Source: Methylophilaceae bacterium (GTDB lineage: Bacteria > Pseudomonadota > Gammaproteobacteria > Burkholderiales > Methylophilaceae). Taken from it: 64,000 bases of DNA. The translations under genes were made by a program, and so were the position numbers. Position 1 is the stretch's first letter, and every line of letters starts with the position of its first letter. Below the pieces are notes generated by a model that saw nothing but the letters and a program-made list of their open reading frames with translations, was not told the origin of the DNA and made no database searches. The stretch spans positions 546,905-610,904 of the forward strand of contig JABFRO010000002.1 of assembly GCA_013141125.1 (NCBI GenBank). Reading direction: 5' to 3'. Shown here piece by piece: positions 1 through 7,984 of this stretch.

Positions 1-920
1 CACAGCTGGCAGAACTGGTTTGGGAAAACATGCAGCGCCGTGATCCGACTAAATCCGTTATCTTGCGCACGCTGCTTTCTGCCGGTTTTGGTGCTGGCCT
101 GGCCAGACACTTAACCGAGAAACTACCTAAAAATCAAACGGCGGAAGAAGCTGTTAAATGGGTTAAATCCATTCTGGAAAGTAATTTGCAAACCATTCCC
201 GATGAAAGTGAAATTTTGGATAAAGGCGGGGTTTTTGCACTCATCGGCCCTACTGGTGTTGGTAAAACCACAACCATCGCCAAATTGGCGGCACGTTATG
301 TGATGAAACACGGCACGCAAAAACTGGCTTTGATTACCACGGATGCTTATCGTATTGGCGGGCATGAGCAATTGCGCATTTACGGAAAAATTCTGGGCGT
401 TATGGTACATGCCGTCAAGGATGAGGCCGATTTGCGTATCGCACTGGAAGAGCTGAAAGGTAAGCACACCATTCTTATTGATACCGTAGGCGTGAATCAG
501 CGCGATGAAATGGTGGTACAGCAGATTGCCATGCTTTCAGCCGAAGGCACCAATGTGAAAAGATTGTTATGCCTGAGCGCTACCAACGCCGGCGAAACCC
601 TCACCGATGTTGTGAGTGCTTATAAAGGCAAGGGCTTGGCCGGTTGCATTATTACCAAACTGGATGAAGCTGCCACCATAGGCAGCACGCTGGATGTTAT
701 CGTCAGAGAAAAACTCAAGATTTATTATGTGGCAAACGGCCAGCGTGTGCCGGAAGATCTGCACATTGCTAATAGCAAAGTGCTGGTGCATCACGCGTTT
801 AAGCCCAACAAACGCTCGGGTGGTTTGTTTGAGTTTCGCGATGATGAATTGTCCTTGCTCATGGCGCATACTACTAAAGTATCCAACGAACAATCGCTGA
901 AGGAGATGCATCATGGTTAA
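1..920 (+). CDS. flhF: Flagellar biosynthesis GTPase FlhF (5' end outside window)
   Basis: SRP-type GTPase that sets the site and number of polar flagella and works with FlhG. The frame is open to the left edge, so only the C-terminal ~305 residues are seen. From the first Met at 30, the G1 P-loop GPTGVGKT lies at residues 73-80, the DTVG G3 box near 150 and TKLDEA (G4) near 210; these together with the SRP54-like NG domain order identify FlhF. The preceding N-terminal B domain is missing only because of the window edge. The stop overlaps the flhG start by 8 bp, so the two are translationally coupled. Membership in the flhF-flhG-fliA-motC-motD order makes the call secure. Confidence 0.95.
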   Translation, partial: QLAELVWENMQRRDPTKSVILRTLLSAGFGAGLARHLTEKLPKNQTAEEAVKWVKSILESNLQTIPDESEILDKGGVFALIGPTGVGKTTTIAKLAARYVMKHGTQKLALITTDAYRIGGHEQLRIYGKILGVMVHAVKDEADLRIALEELKGKHTILIDTVGVNQRDEMVVQQIAMLSAEGTNVKRLLCLSATNAGETLTDVVSAYKGKGLAGCIITKLDEAATIGSTLDVIVREKLKIYYVANGQRVPEDLHIANSKVLVHHAFKPNKRSGGLFEFRDDELSLLMAHTTKVSNEQSLKEMHHG

Positions 921-1743
921 TACACCTCGTGACCAGGCGGCCGGGTTGCGCCGCATTATGGCGGGGCCGCAGCCCAGAGTTGTTTCCATACTTTCCGCTA
1001 CCAATAGCGGTGATAAATCCCGCACTTTAAGCAATCTGGCGGTTTCATTGCGCCGAAATGGCAGTGATGTGTTGGTGGTCAATGCGGCCACTAATGCGCA
1101 TGAGGTGCTGAAACAGTATGGCATTAATGGCTTGCCCAGTTTGATGGCGGTGGCGCAGAAAAAACGTGTGATGGAAGAGGCTATCCTGCTTTCGCCGCAA
1201 GGGTTTTATGTGGCGAATTTAATGGCGAATCATCAACTTACTACCGGCTTGGATGCCGCCGCCAGCCATGCTCTAAACAAGATATTTGAGTCATTGGCAC
1301 ATCACTATGATGTGGTTTTGGTCGATGCTGAACTTACAGCCGCCGACACCCTGCCACTGCAGATCATGAATGATAGCGAAATTATCATTGAGCTGACGAA
1401 TAAGGCTGAATCCATTAAACAAGCCTATCGTCTGATAAAACAGGTGTACTCGCAGTTGGGCAAACGCTCTTTTGGCATTCTGGTGACTAATGTCAATGAT
1501 ACGCAGGCGCAAGACGTTTTTCGCAATCTGGCACAAGTGGCACGGCGTTATTTATCCATTGAATTAGAGTTCATGGGAGCTATTCCACCAGATGAGCATT
1601 TGAATCGCGCGACGCAACTTGGCCGCTCTGTAGTCGAGGCTTTTCCTATGGCTCTGGCAACCGCTGCATTCAAGGCACTAGCCAAGCGGCTGGGTTATGC
1701 GCTTGGCACCCGCAATCAAAACGCACAACGTGCAGAAGCCTAA
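913..1743 (+). CDS. flhG: MinD/ParA-like flagellar number regulator FlhG (FleN)
   Basis: 276-aa MinD-family protein that partners FlhF to limit flagellar number. Position directly after flhF and the MinD-like fold pattern (ILSATN...NLAVSLRRNGSDVLVVNAA, then VVLVDAEL as the Walker B-like strand) support it. The deviant Walker A is degenerate: aligned to KGGxGKT, residues 30-36 read TNSGDKS, so the P-loop Lys35 is kept but the signature Lys and two glycines are lost. ATP-dependent dimerisation may be weakened or altered. Start ATG 913 overlaps flhF. The next gene, fliA, follows after 68 bp. Confidence 0.9.
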   Translation: MVNTPRDQAAGLRRIMAGPQPRVVSILSATNSGDKSRTLSNLAVSLRRNGSDVLVVNAATNAHEVLKQYGINGLPSLMAVAQKKRVMEEAILLSPQGFYVANLMANHQLTTGLDAAASHALNKIFESLAHHYDVVLVDAELTAADTLPLQIMNDSEIIIELTNKAESIKQAYRLIKQVYSQLGKRSFGILVTNVNDTQAQDVFRNLAQVARRYLSIELEFMGAIPPDEHLNRATQLGRSVVEAFPMALATAAFKALAKRLGYALGTRNQNAQRAEA

Positions 1744-1811
1744 CCAACCTAAGTCCTGTTGCCTTGTAGCACAGGGATAATTTAGAAACTTGAACTTTTA
1801 GAGGCACTCCT

Positions 1812-2552
1812 ATGTACAACATGAAAGGCAAGTCAGCCGACTACAAAAATCAGTTGTTAAAACAACATGCATCTTTGGTGAAGAAGTTGGCCTACAGGCT
1901 TAAAGCCAGGCTGCCACCTAGTGTGGAGGTGGATGATCTAATTCAAGCCGGCATGATGGGCTTGTTGAGTGCGGTCAATAATTATGAAGATACGCATGGT
2001 GCGCAATTTGAAACTTATGCCTCGCAACGCATTCAAGGTGCCATGCTAGATGAATTGCGCAGTGCAGATTGGCTGCCACGCAGCACACGCAAAAAAATGC
2101 GTACAGTAGAAGTCGCGATCAATGCGCTAGAGCAAAAGTTGGGGCGCTCACCGAGTGAGGCTGAGGTGGCAAAACATCTTAATCTCTCAACCGATGAATA
2201 TTTTGAGATGTTGGGCGATTGCGGCGGCCACCAGTTGGTTTACTACGAAGACTTTCATGATAGTGATGGCGGCGGCGATCACTTTCTGGATCGACATGTG
2301 CAAGGGCAAGGTGGTGATCCTCTGCAAAGCTTGATGTCGGCAGGCTTTAAGGAGGCGCTGGTGAGCGTGATTGATGAACTGCCAGAGCGCGAAAAATTAT
2401 TGATGGCTTTATATTATGAACAGGAGCTGAATTTGAAGGAAATTGGCGCAGTGATGAAGGTTTCGGAATCGCGCGTTTGCCAATTGCACAGCCAGGCTGT
2501 AGCCAGATTGCGTGCAAAACTTAAAGAGCAGGCATGGACTGGGGCAGTTTAA
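1812..2552 (+). CDS. fliA: RNA polymerase sigma-28 factor FliA
   Basis: 246-aa flagellar sigma factor that directs RNA polymerase to late flagellar and chemotaxis promoters; its anti-sigma FlgM is encoded at 33874. Region 2 is visible as VDDLIQAGMMGLL...FETYASQRIQGAMLDELR (residues ~40-80) with WLPRS following, and region 4 as LPEREKLLMALYYEQELNLKEIGAVMKVSESRVCQLHSQA (residues ~190-235). Length is normal for FliA. A GAGGCAC purine-rich stretch lies before ATG 1812. Its 3' end overlaps motC by 19 bp. Confidence 0.96.
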   Translation: MYNMKGKSADYKNQLLKQHASLVKKLAYRLKARLPPSVEVDDLIQAGMMGLLSAVNNYEDTHGAQFETYASQRIQGAMLDELRSADWLPRSTRKKMRTVEVAINALEQKLGRSPSEAEVAKHLNLSTDEYFEMLGDCGGHQLVYYEDFHDSDGGGDHFLDRHVQGQGGDPLQSLMSAGFKEALVSVIDELPEREKLLMALYYEQELNLKEIGAVMKVSESRVCQLHSQAVARLRAKLKEQAWTGAV

Positions 2553-3274
2553 CTGGCCTTATTCTCGCAATCGCCGCGATCCTGCTCGGTCAGGCGGTTG
2601 AGGGGGGCAATGTAGGTTCGCTGCTACAACCGGCGGCTTTTATTATTGTTTTTTTTGGCACGCTAGGTGCGGTATTGCTGCAAACCAGTTTGTCACATTT
2701 TATCTTAAGTCTAAAAATGATGATGTGGGTGATTAATCCACCGCCCAGCGATAGACAAGCGCTCGCCAAACGCATCACCATGTGGAGCATCGTGGCGCGA
2801 AAAGAAGGTATTCTGAAACTGGAAAATTACATGAATGCTGAAAAGGATGTCTTCGTTAAAAAAATATTGCGGCTTATGATTGATGGTGTTTCTGCTGAAA
2901 AAATCCAGGATATTGGCGGTATTGATGTGGATATTTGGGATGCCAAATATCGTAATGCCGCAAAAGTATGGGATTCTGCCGGCGGTTATGCGCCTACAGT
3001 AGGCATTCTTGGTGCCGTATTGGGATTGATTCATGTCATGGAAAATCTGTCTGATCCCACTTTATTGGGAAGCGGTATTGCGGTGGCTTTTGTCGCCACT
3101 ATTTATGGCATTGGTTTGGCTAATCTGTTTTTTTTACCGATTGCCTACAAGCTCCGTTCGCACATTCAGCTGGAAGTCGGGCGGCGGGAAATGGTGATAG
3201 ATGCCATGTGTTGCATTGCCAATGGCGAGCATCCGCGTGTGATCGAAGAGCGCTTGGCCAGCTATGAGCTTTGA
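2534..3274 (+). CDS. motC: Flagellar motor stator protein MotC (MotA family)
   Basis: 246-aa inner-membrane stator subunit of the MotA/TolQ/ExbB proton-channel superfamily. It shows two N-terminal helices (residues ~5-22 and ~33-55), a cytoplasmic loop, and the C-terminal pair of helices with the conserved ...SAGGYAPTVGILGAVLGLIHVM stretch (~150-172). Location after fliA and before a MotB-type gene matches the MotCD unit of pseudomonads and betaproteobacteria rather than the MotAB unit near chemotaxis genes. Start ATG 2534 lies inside fliA, implying coupling. Confidence 0.93.
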   Translation: MDWGSLTGLILAIAAILLGQAVEGGNVGSLLQPAAFIIVFFGTLGAVLLQTSLSHFILSLKMMMWVINPPPSDRQALAKRITMWSIVARKEGILKLENYMNAEKDVFVKKILRLMIDGVSAEKIQDIGGIDVDIWDAKYRNAAKVWDSAGGYAPTVGILGAVLGLIHVMENLSDPTLLGSGIAVAFVATIYGIGLANLFFLPIAYKLRSHIQLEVGRREMVIDAMCCIANGEHPRVIEERLASYEL

Positions 3275-3308
3275 GTGTTATGGCGTTAATTGAGTACGGA
3301 CTGACAAA

Positions 3309-4121
3309 ATGAGACGACGAAAAAAATTTGAAATGGAACGTGAAAATCACGAGCGCTGGTTGGTGTCGTATGCGGATTTCATTACTTTGTTGTTTGCTTT
3401 TTTTGTGGTGATGTATGCCATGTCTTCAGTAAACCAGGGTAAATACAAAGTATTGACCAATGCCCTGGGTAGCGCGTTTAAAACTGGCGACAGCAGCGAT
3501 TTCCAGCCGCATGATGCGAATAAGAATGCGCAGCAATTTGGCAGCATAGACCGCCAATTTTCTGCGGCTGGTACATCGTTCATTCGGCCTTTTCCCACGC
3601 TCAAACGTCAAAATGCGCAGTTGGCGCAGGAAAAAGAAAAAATGACCGCTATGACGACCAATTTGACCCGGGTATTGGCACCGCTGGTCAACGAGGGCAA
3701 AGTAAATATTATGCAAAATAGCCGTGGTCTGCGCATTGATATTCAAAGTAGCGCTTTATTTTCAGCGGGTTCAGCAGAAATTAATGCCCTATCCATAGCG
3801 CCATTGCAAGCGGTTGCGCAAACCTTGCTGGATAGCCCGTATGCCATACAGGTGGAAGGCCATACCGATAACACGCCGATTCATAATGATTTGTTTTTCT
3901 CCAATTGGGAGCTATCCGCCGTCCGCGCCAGCAGTGTGGTGCGTTTGTTTTCGCTGGCTGGCATAGGTGAATCGCGATTAAGTGCCATTGGTTACGGCTC
4001 CGCCCAACCGCTAACGTCTGATCAAACTGAAGAAGCGCGCGCCAGGAACCGTAGAGTATCCATTATGGTGTTGTACAACACTCTGGAATCACACTCTGGA
4101 ATCAGCCAGGGCAATAATTAA
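3309..4121 (+). CDS. motD: Flagellar motor protein MotD (MotB family)
   Basis: 270-aa stator partner of MotC. A basic cytoplasmic N-terminus is followed by a single transmembrane helix, WLVSYADFITLLFAFFVVMY, where Asp23 is the expected proton-carrying residue. The C-terminal OmpA/peptidoglycan-binding domain shows VEGHTDNTPI...NWELSAVRAS and ARNRRVSIMV. Family length and motif order are normal. It closes the flhF-motD run; the 78 bp after it contain an AT-rich leader and then a good ribosome site for the next gene. Confidence 0.94.
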   Translation: MRRRKKFEMERENHERWLVSYADFITLLFAFFVVMYAMSSVNQGKYKVLTNALGSAFKTGDSSDFQPHDANKNAQQFGSIDRQFSAAGTSFIRPFPTLKRQNAQLAQEKEKMTAMTTNLTRVLAPLVNEGKVNIMQNSRGLRIDIQSSALFSAGSAEINALSIAPLQAVAQTLLDSPYAIQVEGHTDNTPIHNDLFFSNWELSAVRASSVVRLFSLAGIGESRLSAIGYGSAQPLTSDQTEEARARNRRVSIMVLYNTLESHSGISQGNN

Positions 4122-4199
4122 ATAATGCGTAAAAAAATTTTCAATGAAGACAAAACCAAAATTTAAAATCCGGAATTAACATCAAGTAAGGACAAAATC

Positions 4200-5411
4200 A
4201 TGCACGATCAAGCTTTTATAGGGCGTCAGCCCATACTGAATGCCAAGCAACATATTATTGGTTATGAGCTTTTTTTTCGCCACAGCGCAGAAGCGAATGA
4301 TGCGGTGCTGGAAAACGACCTCAAAGCCAGTGCGCGTGTTTTGGTGAACACTTTGAATGATATGGGTGCACAGTGGTTGCTTGGCGATAAATTAGCCTTT
4401 ATCAATGTTAATGAAGAAATGCTGCATAGTGAGTTTCTTGAGCTTTTGCCACCGGAGCGCACAGTGCTGGAGATTCTGAAAAACGTTGTGCCTAGCGATA
4501 CTGTTATTGCGCGCTGCAAAGAGCTACGCACACAAGGTTTTCATCTTGCTCTGGATGGCTGTGAGCTGGCTGAAAGTACGGCCCTTTTGGCCTTGGCCAG
4601 TTACCTGAAGGTAGATACGCTGGCACTAGGCTTGGCGCGCGCGGCGGTGATTTTCAATCAATACCATACGCCCAACCTAAAGTTAGTGGCCGAGAAAGTA
4701 GAAACGCGCACACAGCAAGAGGCTTTGCAAAAACTAGGCTTTCAATATTTCCAAGGATTTTATTTCGCGCACCCGGAAACACTTTCCGCCAGGATTATCA
4801 ACCCGGCTTACAGTGCTGTACTTAATTTGCTAAATCTGGTTAGCCGTGACGCGGAAAATCATGAAATTGAAACCGGCTTTAAACTGGATGCCGCCTTATC
4901 CTACAAGTTATTGCGCTATATTAATTCCATCGGTTTTGGGCTTTCCTGTGAAATTCAATCCATCAATCACGCTTTGTCCATTTTAGGTAGAAAGCAGCTT
5001 TATCGCTGGCTCACGCTGCTGATGGTGACTGCCGGGAAAAACGCCGCTACCTCCGCGTTGATGAAAACTTCGATTACGCGTGGACGCTTTACCGAACTAC
5101 TGGGCGAGAGTTATTTTGATAAACAAGGTAAAGATAATCTGTTTATCGTGGGTATTTTTTCCCTGTTGGATAGTATCTTGGAAATGCCAATGGAGCTGGT
5201 TTTAGAAAAAATGCAACTGCCAGAAACCATCAGCGAAGCACTGCTTAATCGGGAAGGGATTTACGGGCCATTTTTGCAATTGGCAGAAGCCTGCGAAGAG
5301 GCGAATACCCCGCGTGTGGTTAACTTGGCCGAGTCCTTGCAGCTTGATCCCAGTCAAGTGAATGATCATCACATTGCAGCACTGGCGTGGGTTGAAACGC
5401 TAGGCATTTAA
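4200..5411 (+). CDS. EAL-HDOD signalling protein (YuxH type), EAL degenerate
   Basis: 403-aa cytoplasmic protein with an N-terminal EAL-like domain (residues ~1-200) and a C-terminal HDOD domain (~200-395). The start FIGRQPILNAKQHIIGYELFFR is typical of the YuxH/CdgJ-type group. The signature EAL reads as YELFF and the usual DDFG motif is replaced by ALDGCE, so c-di-GMP hydrolysis is unlikely and a scaffold or effector role is more plausible. AAGGA at 4190-4194 is a good ribosome site for ATG 4200. Its place after motCD suggests a role in motility control; that is inference. Confidence 0.85.
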   Translation: MHDQAFIGRQPILNAKQHIIGYELFFRHSAEANDAVLENDLKASARVLVNTLNDMGAQWLLGDKLAFINVNEEMLHSEFLELLPPERTVLEILKNVVPSDTVIARCKELRTQGFHLALDGCELAESTALLALASYLKVDTLALGLARAAVIFNQYHTPNLKLVAEKVETRTQQEALQKLGFQYFQGFYFAHPETLSARIINPAYSAVLNLLNLVSRDAENHEIETGFKLDAALSYKLLRYINSIGFGLSCEIQSINHALSILGRKQLYRWLTLLMVTAGKNAATSALMKTSITRGRFTELLGESYFDKQGKDNLFIVGIFSLLDSILEMPMELVLEKMQLPETISEALLNREGIYGPFLQLAEACEEANTPRVVNLAESLQLDPSQVNDHHIAALAWVETLGI

Positions 5412-5461
5412 CATTGCGCGTAAATTGAATTCCTGATCTCGTGAATAAAGGAAATTTTGAA

Positions 5462-6292
5462 ATGGCCTCAACTCCACATGACTTGCCTTCCTGGGTGGAT
5501 TTTTTAAGCCACGCAGAAATACCTGTGCTTAAGCATAGCGCGCGTGAAATTAATCACTTGCAAGCGGATGAAGAGGCGGTAACGGCGCGCGGACTGACTA
5601 ACATTGTCAATCATGATCCGTTGATGGCATTTCGTGTTTTGCGCTATATGCAAAACCATAAGCGCAAAAATCAATTGCAGGATCTGGTGTTGGTTGAGCA
5701 AGCCATCATGATGATGGGCATCACCACATTTTTTAGAGATTTAGCGCCGCAGCCATTGGTCGAAGCGGTTCTGAAAACCAATTTGCCAGCGTTAACGCAG
5801 TTGTTACGCCTGATTAATCGCGCTAATCGTGCGGCACATTATGCGTTTGAATGGGGCGTGATGTTGCGTGATTTGCATGTGGATGAAGTAAGAGTCGCCG
5901 CACTTTTGCATGATCTGGCAGAAGTTTTAATGTGGTGCTTTGCTCCGGAACAAATGACGCTCATACACGATAAACAACTTGCCGATAAAAATTTGCGTAG
6001 CCATCAAGTTCAGCAGGAGGTTTTTGGTTTTAAATTGTCTGATCTGCAACTTCGGTTGATTGAAGTCTGTCAGTTGCCGCCTTTGTTAGCCAAATTAATG
6101 AACGACTCGACATGCAGTGAGCAACAGGTAAAAAATGTCGCGTTAGCGGTGAATCTCGCGCGCCATTCTGCCAACGGCTGGCAAGATGCGGCACTCCCTG
6201 ATGATTATCGTGATATTGCCGATTTATTGCGTATAGATACAGCCAAGGCCATGCAAATAGTAGGTGCCAAGCCGGAAATCACGGCTGTGTAA
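5462..6292 (+). CDS. HDOD domain protein
   Basis: 276-aa protein carrying an HDOD domain (HD-related output domain). WVDFLSHAEIPVLKHSAREI opens the domain and VRVAALLHDLAEVLMWCF supplies an HD-like His-Asp pair. No receiver, EAL or GGDEF domain is present. Start: a GTG lies at 5441, but AAGGA at 5447-5451 followed ten bases later by ATG 5462 makes the ATG the better choice. It follows the EAL-HDOD gene by 50 bp and is probably cotranscribed, giving two HDOD proteins in tandem behind the stator genes. Exact role unknown. Confidence 0.8.
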   Translation: MASTPHDLPSWVDFLSHAEIPVLKHSAREINHLQADEEAVTARGLTNIVNHDPLMAFRVLRYMQNHKRKNQLQDLVLVEQAIMMMGITTFFRDLAPQPLVEAVLKTNLPALTQLLRLINRANRAAHYAFEWGVMLRDLHVDEVRVAALLHDLAEVLMWCFAPEQMTLIHDKQLADKNLRSHQVQQEVFGFKLSDLQLRLIEVCQLPPLLAKLMNDSTCSEQQVKNVALAVNLARHSANGWQDAALPDDYRDIADLLRIDTAKAMQIVGAKPEITAV

Positions 6293-6314
6293 ATTTAGCT
6301 AGAAGCCAGACTTA

Positions 6315-6350
6315 CAAAAAAGCTGCTCTGAATTTTAGAGCAGTTTTTTG
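6315..6350 (+). terminator. Rho-independent terminator after the HDOD gene
   Basis: CTGCTCT (6323-6329) pairs with AGAGCAG (6337-6343) around a 7-nt loop; six T follow and a run of A precedes the stem. It ends the flagellar/HDOD transcription unit on the + strand and could also work in the opposite sense. Confidence 0.85.
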
Positions 6351-6375
6351 TTTATATGAGGTAAAATCAAAAAAT

Positions 6376-6420
6376 CCAAGAGAACTTGGCAAACAAGAGA
6401 ACTTGGCAAAAAAGAACTAG
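6376..6420. repeat. 17-bp tandem repeat upstream of the TPR gene
   Basis: CAAGAGAACTTGGCAAA occurs twice in exact tandem (6377-6393, 6394-6410), followed by a decayed third unit (AAAGAACTAG, 6411-6420). The first copy carries the inverted repeat CCAAG-AGAA-CTTGG (6376-6389). It lies about 80-125 bp ahead of the likely TPR start, where operator repeats are often found. Confidence 0.75.
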
Positions 6421-6500
6421 GTACATGTGCATTGATTACTTACTTTTTCTTTAAGCTTTTGATTTCTCCTCTATATCAATATTTATTCAGGAATAACGTT

Positions 6501-7283
6501 ATGCAACCCAACATCCATAGCACTCCACTCAATGCGTTTGATTTGAATTTACTTCCTGCGGATGCGCGGCAAACGGATTCGGATGCTTTCAAATTGGCTG
6601 TCATGAGCCATTACGCCAAGCTACATGCAGATAAAGGTGAAACGACTTTAGTGATTGTTGAGAATGAAGATATTACTGTATTTAGCTGGGAAGGCACTGT
6701 GGAGCCTATGGATTATGTCCTGGAATTGCTCAACTCCGGGCGTTTTATAGATGCGGTGCGTCTGTTGCGTAGCATTACCTTTTCTCAGCCTGATAATACC
6801 CCAGCCTTTTTTAACCTGGGAATCGCTAATTTGGAAAGTGGCAATTTTGATGAGGCGGTTATTAATCTGGAAAAAGCCGTGGAGCTGGATCCCTCGCTGA
6901 GTGATGCCTGGTTTGGTATTGGCATGGGCAAATTAAAACAGGAAGATACTGCGGCTGCTATTGATGCGTTGATTATGGCAGTCAAAACCGACCCGGAAAA
7001 TTCTTATGCACAGCGCAATTTGGCTGGGCTGCTGAACAAGGAAGGCCGATTTGAAGAATCACTATCTCACTATCTGGCCGTGAGTGAAAAGCTACCGAAT
7101 GACCCGCAAGTGATTTTCGGAGTAGCGCAATGTCTGGAGATTATCGAAGGCGAAGGAAATCTGGAAAAAGCAGACGTGTTATATGCAAAATTAATCAAGG
7201 ACTTCCCAGCATTGCGCGCCACTGAATTTGCTGGTGAGGCGCGTGCCAGAATTGCGGAAAAATTGGGTAAAAAATCCAGCTGA
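6501..7283 (+). CDS. Tetratricopeptide-repeat protein
   Basis: 260-aa soluble protein. Residues ~75-210 contain at least three TPR units: PAFFNLGIANLESGNFDEAV, DAWFGIGMGKLKQEDTAAAI and AQRNLAGLLNKEGRFEESL. The N-terminal ~70 residues are unlike TPR and contain VIVENEDITVFSWEG. No signal peptide is evident. A TTG at 6432 could extend it, but AGGA at 6489-6492 eight bases before ATG 6501 is the better start. It probably acts as a protein-interaction scaffold; the partner is unknown. The gene stands alone between two terminator-like hairpins. Confidence 0.75.
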   Translation: MQPNIHSTPLNAFDLNLLPADARQTDSDAFKLAVMSHYAKLHADKGETTLVIVENEDITVFSWEGTVEPMDYVLELLNSGRFIDAVRLLRSITFSQPDNTPAFFNLGIANLESGNFDEAVINLEKAVELDPSLSDAWFGIGMGKLKQEDTAAAIDALIMAVKTDPENSYAQRNLAGLLNKEGRFEESLSHYLAVSEKLPNDPQVIFGVAQCLEIIEGEGNLEKADVLYAKLIKDFPALRATEFAGEARARIAEKLGKKSS

Positions 7284-7297
7284 TTTTTGTTGATCCT

Positions 7298-7322
7298 TAC
7301 CGCCTTTGGGATGGAGGCGGTA
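7298..7322. terminator. Bidirectional hairpin between convergent genes
   Basis: TACCGCCT (7298-7305) pairs perfectly with AGGCGGTA (7315-7322) across a 9-nt loop. It lies between the stop codons of the convergent TPR and mtnB genes. There is no clean T tract on the + strand, so it may act as a shared stopper or 3' stabiliser. Confidence 0.6.
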
Positions 7323-7332
7323 GTGGTTATGT

Positions 7333-7980
7333 TTACTTTTGATTGGTTTCACACCAGCGTCCATAGCCTTTGAACTGTTCAAACACCTGTTCCATCTCTT
7401 GCGTGCTCAGCAGCACCGGTTGACCAACTTGCTGGGCACGCCAGTATTGCTCACACAGATTTTCCACTTCCACGGCTATAGCCAGCGCTTGATCCAAATC
7501 GCTACCCAATGCAATCATGCCATGATTGGCGAGCAAGCAAGCTTTGCGCCTTTGCAGCGCATGCAAGGCGTGATCCGATAAGGCTTGTGTGCCAAACAGC
7601 GCATAAGGTGCACAGCGTATACTATCGCCACCTGCCAACGCGATCATGTAATGAAACGGTGGAATATCCTGATGCAAACAAGCTAGCGTGGTTGCAAACA
7701 TGGAGTGGGTATGAATCACCGCGCCAATTTCAGGCCGTGACCGTAAAATGTCGCGATGAAAGCGCCACTCACTGGAAGGCTGGCGTTCGCCTTGCCATGT
7801 CCCTGAAAAATCCATCCATACCAAATCTTCCACTGTCATGTCTTCAGCGGCTATGCCGGATGGCGTAATCAGATAACCAGTTTCAGTGCGTGCGCTTACG
7901 TTGCCAGCGGTGCCCTTATTCAAGCCGGAGGCCGATAGATTTCTGGCGGTTAGTAGTAATTTTTCACGTAGTTTATGCAT
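7333..7980 (-). CDS. mtnB: Methylthioribulose-1-phosphate dehydratase MtnB
   Basis: 215-aa class II aldolase/adducin-family zinc enzyme that dehydrates 5-methylthioribulose-1-phosphate in methionine salvage. Diagnostic stretches are GNVSARTETGYLITPSG, EWRFHRDILRSRPEIGAVIHTHS (zinc ligands HTH) and LLANHGMIALG. The frame runs open well upstream into mtnA, but the alignable start is ATG 7980, four bases after the mtnA stop, giving normal family length. It is the second gene of an mtnA-mtnB operon. Confidence 0.9.
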   Translation of the reverse strand: MHKLREKLLLTARNLSASGLNKGTAGNVSARTETGYLITPSGIAAEDMTVEDLVWMDFSGTWQGERQPSSEWRFHRDILRSRPEIGAVIHTHSMFATTLACLHQDIPPFHYMIALAGGDSIRCAPYALFGTQALSDHALHALQRRKACLLANHGMIALGSDLDQALAIAVEVENLCEQYWRAQQVGQPVLLSTQEMEQVFEQFKGYGRWCETNQK

Positions 7981-7984
7981 GATT

